Below, piece by piece: positions 25,911 through 33,413 of a DNA stretch of 64,000 nt. The stretch covers positions 124,001-188,000 of the forward strand of contig NZ_QOHR01000002.1 in assembly GCF_003385555.1 (NCBI RefSeq). The letters run 5' to 3'. Numbering within the stretch: the first letter of the stretch is position 1; each line of letters begins with the position of its first letter. The notes below the pieces were generated by a model. The model did not search any database, had not been told where the DNA came from, and saw nothing but the letters and a program-made list of their open reading frames with translations. This stretch comes from Rhodosalinus sediminis. GTDB lineage: Bacteria; Pseudomonadota; Alphaproteobacteria; Rhodobacterales; Rhodobacteraceae. The position numbers and the translations under genes are program-made.

Positions 25911-25980
25911 GGGAGGGCGCAACGCCCCGCGCCCTCCCGTCGCGGACCCCGTGCGCGCCCCACGCGCGGGGTCCGTTCTT
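25911..25980 (+). terminator. Double hairpin with T-rich tail after the low-complexity protein gene
   Basis: The first stem is GGGAGGGCGC/GCGCCCTCCC (25911-25920, 25929-25938). The second is CGGACCCCG/CGGGGTCCG (25943-25951, 25967-25975), extended inward by further pairs, and is followed by TTCTTTCCC. This is the best intrinsic terminator in the window. It separates the putative substrate gene from the secretion genes and would keep their expression lower. Confidence 0.75.
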
Positions 25981-26017
25981 TCCCTCCCCGCCGATCCCGG
26001 CCAATCCGTGAGCGACC

Positions 26018-27832
26018 ATGTTCCTCGACAGGACCACCGAGACGATCTGGCACTTCCTCGGGCTGATGCGCCTCTTCGAGGCGCAGGACCGCCAGCAGAT
26101 CAGCTACGACCCCTTCGACGCGGACCGCGCGCCTCCGGAGCTCGACGCGCTGACGCTGCACCAGCTCTTAAAGCGCTTCGAGTATGCACCGCCGGGCTAC
26201 GACCCGGAGGTGGCCGACCGCCCGAGCGCGCCGGACCTGCCGGCGATCGCGCCGGGGGTGCCGCTCGGCCCGCTCGGCGGCCCGGGCGACGTGGTGGCGC
26301 CGGCCAGCGGCGCGCGCGGGGCCGAGCCCGTGCCCGCCGGGCCGGTCGCCGTCCCCGCCCCGCTGCCGGAGGTGCCGTTCGGCCCCGGGGCGCTCGCGCC
26401 GAACATGACCGTCACCGTGACGGTGCAGATCAACCATCTCTCGGACCGCGACACCCTCGACGGCGACGCGATGCCGGTCGCGGCGTGGCACGCGGTGGCC
26501 GACGCCATGCACGACGTGCTGGCCGCCGGGGTGGCGGCGGCGTCGCCGCTGGACCTTTCGCCCTTCCGGACACCGGCGGAGGCGACCACCGAGGCCGCGA
26601 CGGCGCTGATCGACGGCATCGCCGGCGAGGCCGACGCGGCAGGGGGGCGGATCGCGACCGGCGACGACGCGGCCGGTCTCTGGATCGACGGCCTGCGCGC
26701 CGACACGCTGCCGCGGATCGCCGATCTGATGCCCGAGCGCACCGCGCCGGGCGCGGACGCGCCGCCGGGACAGGCCATGCTGGGCGAGACGCATGCCATC
26801 AACGCCGCGAGCGTGCTCGTGCAGCGGATCGACGCGCCCACCATCCTCGTGCGCGGCGAGGCCGTGGCCCTCGACATGGTCAGCCAGGTCTCGCTCCACG
26901 CCGACCCGGGCGGCGGCACGACGGCGCTGAACGCCGCGGCGCTGACGCCGGGCGCGACGGCGGGGGACGGCCCCGGCGCGAGCCTCGGCGCCGGCTGGCC
27001 AATGCGCATCGAGACGACGGTGCTCGACGGCGATCTCCTGAGCTTCAGCTGGACGCGGCAGGTCAACGCGCTCGACGACACCGACGCGGTCTGGACGACG
27101 AGCGCGGCCGCCTGGCTCCAGACCGGGGCGAACACCGCGGTCAACATCTCCTCGCTCTTCGCCGACGGGATGCTGTTCGACCTGATCGTGGTGGGCGGCG
27201 ACATGGTGTCGCTCTTCGGCATCCTGCAGACGAACGCCCTTTCCGATCTGGACGCGATCCTCTGGCCGGGCGCCGAGGAGACGCCGGACAACCTGCTCGC
27301 CAACAGCGCGCGCCTGACGCACCAGTCGACCGACACGCTGACGACGATGCCGGCGGGCATGTCCGCGCCCGGGGACGACGCGGCGATCGCCGACGCGGCC
27401 ATGCGGTTCCCCTCGGCGCTCATGGGCGACGGCACGATGCGCGTGCTGCACGTCACCGGGGACTTCAAGGAAATCCACGTCGTCGAGCAGGCCAACACGC
27501 TCGTCGATCACGACATGGCGCATATCCCGGGCGCGACGGCGATCTCGGAGGCCGGCAACGCGCTCGTCAACGAGGCGATGCTGCAGGTCGCGGGCGTCGA
27601 CTCGCAGGTGATCGCCGGCGGCGGCGCCTACACCGACGCGGTGCTGCACCAGGCCGGCCTGATCGCCGGAGAGGCGCCGGGCACCGAGGGCGCCGCCCTC
27701 GCGTCGGAGGCGGTCGTGTTCCTCGCCGACGAGTTGCTCGGCGAGGGGGCGGAGCAGACCTCCGACCCGGGCACGAGCGCGCAGCCGCACGACGACATGC
27801 CGGCGGACCCGATGCAGACCATGCTCGCCTGA
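26018..27832 (+). CDS. Unrecognised 604-residue protein with repeated GD-x8-QxNxLxDxD motif
   Basis: 604 residues with no signal peptide, membrane helix or cysteine. The N-terminus (1-60) is helical (TIWHFLGLMRLFEAQDRQQI), followed by a Pro/Gly/Ala linker to about 128. From there a motif recurs: Q137-x-N-x-L-x-D-x-D; G338 to QVNALDDTD; G394 to QTNALSDLD; G481 to QANTLVDHD; and a weaker copy at G280 to QVSLHAD. In the four copies with the leading Gly the spacing from Gly to Gln is exactly 10. Likely a repeated beta-rich unit. Its place before the exporter suggests an exported or export-assisting protein. The ribosome site is weak. Confidence 0.75.
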   Translation: MFLDRTTETIWHFLGLMRLFEAQDRQQISYDPFDADRAPPELDALTLHQLLKRFEYAPPGYDPEVADRPSAPDLPAIAPGVPLGPLGGPGDVVAPASGARGAEPVPAGPVAVPAPLPEVPFGPGALAPNMTVTVTVQINHLSDRDTLDGDAMPVAAWHAVADAMHDVLAAGVAAASPLDLSPFRTPAEATTEAATALIDGIAGEADAAGGRIATGDDAAGLWIDGLRADTLPRIADLMPERTAPGADAPPGQAMLGETHAINAASVLVQRIDAPTILVRGEAVALDMVSQVSLHADPGGGTTALNAAALTPGATAGDGPGASLGAGWPMRIETTVLDGDLLSFSWTRQVNALDDTDAVWTTSAAAWLQTGANTAVNISSLFADGMLFDLIVVGGDMVSLFGILQTNALSDLDAILWPGAEETPDNLLANSARLTHQSTDTLTTMPAGMSAPGDDAAIADAAMRFPSALMGDGTMRVLHVTGDFKEIHVVEQANTLVDHDMAHIPGATAISEAGNALVNEAMLQVAGVDSQVIAGGGAYTDAVLHQAGLIAGEAPGTEGAALASEAVVFLADELLGEGAEQTSDPGTSAQPHDDMPADPMQTMLA

Positions 27833-27859
27833 GGCGGCACAGACGAACGAGGGGGCGAC

Positions 27860-30358
27860 ATGAAGGATCACGACTCCTGCCCGCCGGACTGCGGACCCGG
27901 CACTGGCGGAACGGGCGGCACGGGCAAGCGCAGGCTGATGGACGCGCTCGCCCACCGCATCCGCGAGAACGAGGCCGCCGGCCCGGCCGCCGTGCGCCGC
28001 CGCCGCGCCGCCGCACAGCCCGACGGCCGCGACGCGCGCGCCCCGGAGGCGGAGGGTCCGGAGGCCACCCGCGCCGCGCAGACGCCGCCCGCCAGGACCG
28101 CGGCGGAGCCGTCGCCCGGCGCCCCGTCGGACCGGCCGTCCCGCGCCGCCCCGCACGCGGCCTCCGGTGCGCCGGACGAACCGGCGGAGCGCACGGGCGC
28201 CCGCGCCGAAACAGGCGCGCGGACCGACCGCCCCGCGCAGGACGCCACGCAAGGCGAGGGAGAAGCGGCCGCCGCCGCGCCGGGCGCCGACAACCCGGCG
28301 CAAGAGGCCCACGGGACGGCGGCCTCCCCCCGAACGGACGACGCGGCCGCCTCCGACGGTCCCACGGGCACGGCCCGCGGCGACGCCGGGACGACGGCCC
28401 GGGGCGACGCGGCGCCGGGCGATCCGACGGCGCGCGACCGGCGGCGCGAACGCCCCGGCGTCGATCAGGAGCGCTTCGCCGAGGCGGCGATCCGCAGCCT
28501 CACACGCGAGAGAAGCTCGCCGCGCCGGGCGGCCGGCGGCAGCACGCCGCCGCGCGGCGGCGGACGCGACGGCGGCGGGGGCGGCGGGGGCGGCGGCGCG
28601 CGCTTTCACCGCCGCATGGCGCCGGGCAGCTTCGAGAAGAGCCTGCGCGAGGGCAAGGCCGCGGTGCGCGGCAACATGGTCCACGTCATGCTGATGACCT
28701 TCGCGGTCAACGTGCTGCTGCTCTCGATCCCGATCTACCTGTTCCAGATCTCCGACCGCGTCCTGACGAGCCGCTCGGTCGATACGCTCATCATGCTGAC
28801 GGCGGTGATCGCGGGCGCGGTGATCCTGCAGGCGGTCTTCGACGCGATGCGGCGCTTCATGCTGATGCGCACGGCGGTCGAGGTCGCCGCGCGGCTCGGC
28901 GGGCCGGTGCTCTCGGCGGCGGCGCACGCCTCGCTGCATTCCTCCGGGCGGGAATACCAGACGCTCGGCGACCTGCAGCAGGTGCGCAGCTTCCTCACCT
29001 CGGGCACGCTGCTGTCGTTCCTCGACGTGCCCTTCGCGCCGCTCTTCATGCTGGCGATCTTCCTCGTGCACCCCGACCTCGGGTTCATCGTGGTCACGAC
29101 GGCGGTGGCGCTCTTCGTGATCGCGCTGATCAACCAGCGCTTCACCGCCCGCCCCTTCGCCGAGGCCAACCAAGCGCAGTCGCGCGCCAATCTCCATCTC
29201 GATTCGATGATGCGCAACAGCCAGATCATCAACGCGCTCGCCATGATCCCCGAGGCGGTGACGATCTGGGGCCGCGACACCGCCGCCTCGCTGACGGCGC
29301 AGGTGCGCGGGCAGGACCGCAACGTGATCTCGGCCATGGTCTCGCGCGGGATCCGGCTTCTGACGCAGGTCGCGATGCTGGGCTGGGGGGCGTATCTCGC
29401 GATCCTCGGCGAGATCACCGGCGGCATGGTGATCGCCGCCTCGATCATCGCGGGCCGCGCCCTCGCCCCGGTCGAGGGGGCCATCGAGGGCTGGAACGCC
29501 TTCCTGCTCTCGCGCGCGGCCTACGGGCGGATCGCCGATCTTTTGACCCGCTCGGGGCTTCAGGTGGAGCGGCTGCGGCTGCCCGAGCCGCAGGGGCAGC
29601 TCGACGTGGAGCGGCTCCTGTACGTGCCGCAGGGCACGAAGCGCGTGGTGCTCAACGCACTCACCTTCCGCCTGCCCGCGGGCGAGACGCTGGCGGTGAT
29701 CGGCAACTCCGGCGCGGGCAAGACGACGCTCGGCAAGATGCTGGTGGGCTCGCTCCTGCCGACCTCCGGGGCGGTGCGGCTCGACCTGATGGATCTGCGC
29801 AACTGGGACCCGCGCCAACTGGGCGAGAACATCGGCTACCTGCCGCAGGACGTGCAGCTCTTCCCCGGCACGATCAAGGCCAACATCGCCCGGATGCGCG
29901 ACGACGCGCGCGACGAGGACATCCACCGCGCGGCGGTTCTGGCCGACGTGCACGACATGATCGCCTCGCTGCCGCACGGCTACGAGACGGTCGTCGCCGC
30001 CGACGGATCGCCGCTCTCGGGCGGGCAGAAGCAGCGCATCGCGCTGGCGCGCGCCTTCTTCGGCGACCCGCGGCTCCTGGTGCTCGACGAGCCGAACTCG
30101 AACCTCGACGTCGCCGGCGACAAGGCGCTCGCGCAGGCCATCGCGCACGCGAAGGAGAACGGCATCACCGTCGTGGTGATCACGCAGAAGCCCGCGCTGC
30201 TGAGCGTCGTGGACAAGATCATGATGCTCGCCGACGGCAACATCGCGATGTGGGGCTCGCGCGACGAGGTGCTGCGCCAGCTCGCCCAGCACCGCGACGG
30301 CGGTGGTGGGGGCGGCGGATCGCAGAGCCCGGCCCCCAGACAGGGAGATCAGCCATGA
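27860..30358 (+). CDS. Type I secretion ABC permease/ATPase with long disordered N-terminus
   Basis: 832 residues. The first 250 or so are Ala/Pro/Arg/Glu-rich and then Gly-rich, with no peptidase domain. The exporter core starts near 253 (MAPGSFEKSLREGKAAV), with a six-helix membrane domain (MVHVMLMTFAVNVLLLSIPI and onward). The ATPase follows: Walker A GNSGAGKTT at 615-623, signature LSGGQKQR at 719-726, Walker B LLVLDEP near 739-745. It fits the PrtD-type family of type I exporters, usually near 560-580 residues, so the N-terminal extension is unusual. Coupled to the adaptor gene by ATGA. Confidence 0.92.
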   Translation: MKDHDSCPPDCGPGTGGTGGTGKRRLMDALAHRIRENEAAGPAAVRRRRAAAQPDGRDARAPEAEGPEATRAAQTPPARTAAEPSPGAPSDRPSRAAPHAASGAPDEPAERTGARAETGARTDRPAQDATQGEGEAAAAAPGADNPAQEAHGTAASPRTDDAAASDGPTGTARGDAGTTARGDAAPGDPTARDRRRERPGVDQERFAEAAIRSLTRERSSPRRAAGGSTPPRGGGRDGGGGGGGGGARFHRRMAPGSFEKSLREGKAAVRGNMVHVMLMTFAVNVLLLSIPIYLFQISDRVLTSRSVDTLIMLTAVIAGAVILQAVFDAMRRFMLMRTAVEVAARLGGPVLSAAAHASLHSSGREYQTLGDLQQVRSFLTSGTLLSFLDVPFAPLFMLAIFLVHPDLGFIVVTTAVALFVIALINQRFTARPFAEANQAQSRANLHLDSMMRNSQIINALAMIPEAVTIWGRDTAASLTAQVRGQDRNVISAMVSRGIRLLTQVAMLGWGAYLAILGEITGGMVIAASIIAGRALAPVEGAIEGWNAFLLSRAAYGRIADLLTRSGLQVERLRLPEPQGQLDVERLLYVPQGTKRVVLNALTFRLPAGETLAVIGNSGAGKTTLGKMLVGSLLPTSGAVRLDLMDLRNWDPRQLGENIGYLPQDVQLFPGTIKANIARMRDDARDEDIHRAAVLADVHDMIASLPHGYETVVAADGSPLSGGQKQRIALARAFFGDPRLLVLDEPNSNLDVAGDKALAQAIAHAKENGITVVVITQKPALLSVVDKIMMLADGNIAMWGSRDEVLRQLAQHRDGGGGGGGSQSPAPRQGDQP

Positions 30359-31692
30359 CCACGGGAACGGAGCTCGTCGAGTGGCACCGGGAGGTGCCGC
30401 GCTCGATCCGCAGCCACGCGGCGGTGGGCCTCGCGCTCTTCGCGCTCGCCTTCGGCGGTTTCGGCACATGGGGCGCGACCGCGCCGCTCGCCTCCGCGGT
30501 GATCGCGCCGGGGAGCTTCATGGCCACCGGACGCAACACGATCGTCCAGCACCTCGAGGGGGGCCAGATCGCGGAGATCCTCGTCGAGGAGGGCCAGCGC
30601 GTCGCCGCCGGGGAGGTCATCGTGCGCCTCGACCGGACCGCCGCGCGCGCCGACCTGCGCGAATACGACCAGCGCCAGGCGCGGCTCGAGGCGACCGAGG
30701 CACGGCTTCAGGCCACGCTCTCGGGGGAGACCGGGGTCTCCTTTCCGCCCGCCCTCGAAGCGCGCGCGCAGGAGAGCCCCGAGGTGCGCCAGATCCTCAG
30801 CGACCAGCGCAGCGCCTTCACCTCGGCGCGCGCCCTGCACCGCAGCGAGCTCTCGATCCTCGAGAACAACGTCGGCGCGCTCGAGGTCCGGTCCGAGGGC
30901 TACCGCCTCCAGCGCGACGCCTACCGAGAGCGCGGCGTGCTGCTGTCCGAGGAACTCGAGAGCAAGCGCACGCTCTACGACTCGGGCCATATCCGGCTGC
31001 CGGAACTCAACGCCGTGCGCCGGGCGGTGCTCGAGACCGAGGGCCACATCGCCCGCCTCGACGCCGAGATCGAGGAGATCGCGCACGCCCGCTCCAAGCT
31101 CGTCCTCGAGATCGCCAAGCTCAAGAGCGAGCGGCGCACCGACGCGCTCAACGAGCTGACCTCGGTGCAGGCTGAACTCGACTCGGTGCGCGAGAAGGCC
31201 CGCAAGGCCGCCGACATCCTCGAGCGCGCCGATATCGCCGCGCCGGTCGCGGGCACCGTGGTGCGGCTGCACTATCACGGCCGCGGCGGCGTGATCGAGG
31301 CCGGCAAGCCGGTGGCCGAGATTCTGCCCGCCGACGCGCCCCTCCTGATCGAGACGCTGCTGCCGCGCACCGACATCGACGCGGTCCACATGGGACAGGC
31401 GGCCAACATCCGCCTGACGGCGCTCAACGCGCGCACGACGCCGGTGCTCGACGGGCGGGTGAGCTACGTCTCCGCCGACGCCGTCACCCACCAGGACGAG
31501 GGCACCGCCCCGCGCGAAGTCTACGTCGCGCATGTCAACGTGCCGCCGGAAGAGCTCGACCGGCTGAACCGCGCGGCGCCGGTGCCGGGGATGCCCGCCG
31601 AGGTCATGATCCGCATCGAGGAGCGGACCTTCTTCGATTACCTCGTGAAGCCCATCAGGGACAGCATGGCCCGCGCCTTCCGCGAGGAGTGA
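30355..31692 (+). CDS. HlyD-family type I secretion membrane-fusion adaptor
   Basis: 445 residues. A short cytosolic start is followed by one inner-membrane helix (AVGLALFALAFGGFGTWGA, about 22-42). Next come a split lipoyl domain (QHLEGGQIAEILVEEGQRV and ADIAAPVAGTVVRLHYH), a long coiled coil between (about 95-285) and a beta-barrel end. It bridges the ABC exporter to an outer-membrane TolC protein, which is not encoded in the window. The start overlaps the exporter stop (ATGA). Confidence 0.93.
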   Translation: MTTGTELVEWHREVPRSIRSHAAVGLALFALAFGGFGTWGATAPLASAVIAPGSFMATGRNTIVQHLEGGQIAEILVEEGQRVAAGEVIVRLDRTAARADLREYDQRQARLEATEARLQATLSGETGVSFPPALEARAQESPEVRQILSDQRSAFTSARALHRSELSILENNVGALEVRSEGYRLQRDAYRERGVLLSEELESKRTLYDSGHIRLPELNAVRRAVLETEGHIARLDAEIEEIAHARSKLVLEIAKLKSERRTDALNELTSVQAELDSVREKARKAADILERADIAAPVAGTVVRLHYHGRGGVIEAGKPVAEILPADAPLLIETLLPRTDIDAVHMGQAANIRLTALNARTTPVLDGRVSYVSADAVTHQDEGTAPREVYVAHVNVPPEELDRLNRAAPVPGMPAEVMIRIEERTFFDYLVKPIRDSMARAFREE

Positions 31693-31721
31693 GGGCGCGC
31701 ATTTCAAAGGCTTGTTGCGCA

Positions 31722-31736
31722 GCGTCAATGTGACGC
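31722..31736. promoter_or_regulatory. Inverted repeat GCGTCA-N3-TGACGC after the adaptor gene
   Basis: GCGTCA (31722-31727) and TGACGC (31731-31736) flank ATG, 30 bases past the adaptor stop. It could be part of a 3' structure or an operator. The rest of the 278-base gap to the convergent hydrolase gene shows nothing recognisable. Confidence 0.25.
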
Positions 31737-31970
31737 GATGCCCGCGCCGCCACTCTCGAAGGCGACCGATGCACCGCCGGGACCGCCGGGTGCGCTGCCC
31801 GCTAGAGATGACGCGCGGGGCGCAGCGCGCGATAACCGAGCCGTCCAAGCTAGCGGCTCCCGCGGGCATCGGTCGCCCCGGGCGCGAAGGCGCCCGTCCG
31901 CGGGCCGAACGCACACCCGCTGCCGCACGGCGCAGGACACGCGCCGCCGACCGCGCCGACCTGTGGCTAC

Positions 31971-32609
31971 CTAGCCCCTCACGAGATCGCCGATCCAGTC
32001 CGCCGCGCCCTGCGCCGCCGCGGCGAGATGGTCGTCTTGCGTCGCCCCCGTCACGCCCTTTCGCGGCTTCAGGTCGTGGTCGCCGTCCTCCAGCCAGAGC
32101 AGGGAGACGCGCGGCGAGAGGGCGTAGGTCTCCACCTCCTCGCGCCGGCCGAAGGGATCGCGCGTGCCCTGACAGATGAGCGTCGGCGTTTCGATCGCCT
32201 CGAGATGCGCCGTGCGCAGCCGCTCGGGCTTGCCCGGCGGGTGGAAGGGATAGCCGAGACAGAGGAGCCCGGCGACGCGGCCCGCGCCCCGCAGCTCGTC
32301 CGCGACGAGGCTCGCCACCCGGCCACCCATCGACTTGCCGCCGATCACGAGCGGGCCGCCGGCCCCGAGCGCCGCCACCGCGGCGCGGTAGTCGTCGCAT
32401 AGCCGCTCGGCCCTCGGCGGCGGCCGCTTCGCCCCGCCCTGCCGCCGCGCGGCCATGTAGGCGAACTCGAACCGCGCGACGCGCAGCCCCGCCGCGGCGA
32501 GCCCGGCGGCGACGCCGTCCATGAAGGGCGTGTCCATCGGCGCGCCCGCGCCATGGGCGAGCAGCACCGTCGCGGGCGCGTCCGCCTCGCCGTCGAACAG
32601 GACGTCCAT
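31971..32609 (-). CDS. Alpha/beta hydrolase of the KANL3/TEX30-like family
   Basis: 212 residues. The start is MDVLFDGEADAPATVLLAHG, with an oxyanion region LAHGAGAPMDTPFMD, nucleophile elbow GGKSMGGR, the acid region QGTRDPFG and a late His in LEDGDHDL. This order matches small COG3571-type hydrolases. The ATG at 32609 was chosen over a much longer upstream frame because the fold begins here. Cytosolic; substrate unknown. Divergent from the ABC/FtsX/AttH set. Confidence 0.82.
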   Translation of the reverse strand: MDVLFDGEADAPATVLLAHGAGAPMDTPFMDGVAAGLAAAGLRVARFEFAYMAARRQGGAKRPPPRAERLCDDYRAAVAALGAGGPLVIGGKSMGGRVASLVADELRGAGRVAGLLCLGYPFHPPGKPERLRTAHLEAIETPTLICQGTRDPFGRREEVETYALSPRVSLLWLEDGDHDLKPRKGVTGATQDDHLAAAAQGAADWIGDLVRG

Positions 32610-32756
32610 GCGCGCTCTCCCGACCCTCGCGTCGCGGCCGAGCCTACACCGACCGCCCCGTGCCGCGCGAGGCGTACGGACGCGACGGAAAGGCGCGCGC
32701 TCGCGCCTTTCCATTCCCGCCGCCGGCGATACCTTCGGCGGACGGAGGGAAACGCG

Positions 32757-33413
32757 ATGCTGCTCGAGGTCGACGGGCTGACCAAGTCCTACGCCGGGCC
32801 GGAGGGGCCGGTGGAGGTGCTGCGCGGGGTGGACCTCGCGCTCGACGCGGGCCGCACGCTCGCGCTGACGGGCGACTCGGGTTCGGGCAAGAGCACGCTC
32901 CTGCACCTGATCGCCGGGCTCGACACGGCCGAGGCCGGGCGCATCCGCCTCGACGGGGCGGAGGTCACGGCGCTCGACGACGCGGGCTGCGCGGCGCTCC
33001 GGCGCGGGCGCGTCGGCATCGTCTTTCAGCAGTTCAACCTGATCCCCTCGCTCGACGTCGCCGCCAACATCGCCTTTCAGGCGCGCCTCGCCGGGCGGCA
33101 CGAGCCCGAACGCGACGCGCGCCTCGCCGGGGCGCTGGGCCTCACGCCGCATCTCGCCAAATACCCCGAGCAGCTTTCGGGCGGGCAGCAGCAGCGGGTG
33201 GCGATCGCGCGCACGCTCGCCGCGCGTCCGAAGCTGGTGCTCGCCGACGAGCCCACCGGCAACCTCGACGAGACGACCTCGGGCGCGGTGCTCGAGGAGA
33301 TGCTCGCGCTGGTGGCCGAGACGGGCGCGGCGCTCCTGATGGTGACGCATTCCGAGGCGCTCGCCGCGCGGATGGAGCGGCGGCTGCACCTCTCGCGCGG
33401 GCGGCTCGCATGA
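32757..33413 (+). CDS. ABC transporter ATP-binding protein, LolD/MacB-like
   Basis: 218 residues: Walker A GDSGSGKST, signature LSGGQQQR, Walker B LVLADEPTGNLDE, and FQQFNLIPSLDVAAN of the MacB/LolD class. Preceded by a GGAGGG ribosome site. Works with the FtsX-type permease whose ATG overlaps its stop (ATGA). Mechanotransmission ABC systems of this class act on lipoproteins or periplasmic substrates rather than as ordinary importers. Confidence 0.92.
   Translation: MLLEVDGLTKSYAGPEGPVEVLRGVDLALDAGRTLALTGDSGSGKSTLLHLIAGLDTAEAGRIRLDGAEVTALDDAGCAALRRGRVGIVFQQFNLIPSLDVAANIAFQARLAGRHEPERDARLAGALGLTPHLAKYPEQLSGGQQQRVAIARTLAARPKLVLADEPTGNLDETTSGAVLEEMLALVAETGAALLMVTHSEALAARMERRLHLSRGRLA

Noticed and set aside
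24402-25922. A 506-codon minus-strand frame with Val/Gly/Arg repeats
   Set aside because: It is the antisense of the NT-repeat protein; its regular pattern follows from the hexanucleotide repeat. The plus-strand frame has a strong AAGGAG and a terminator.
26168-30469. A 1433-codon open frame on the minus strand across the secretion genes
   Set aside because: It is the shadow of the plus-strand genes in GC-rich DNA, lacks any domain, and is rich in His/Arg/Gly. The plus-strand genes have clear exporter motifs.
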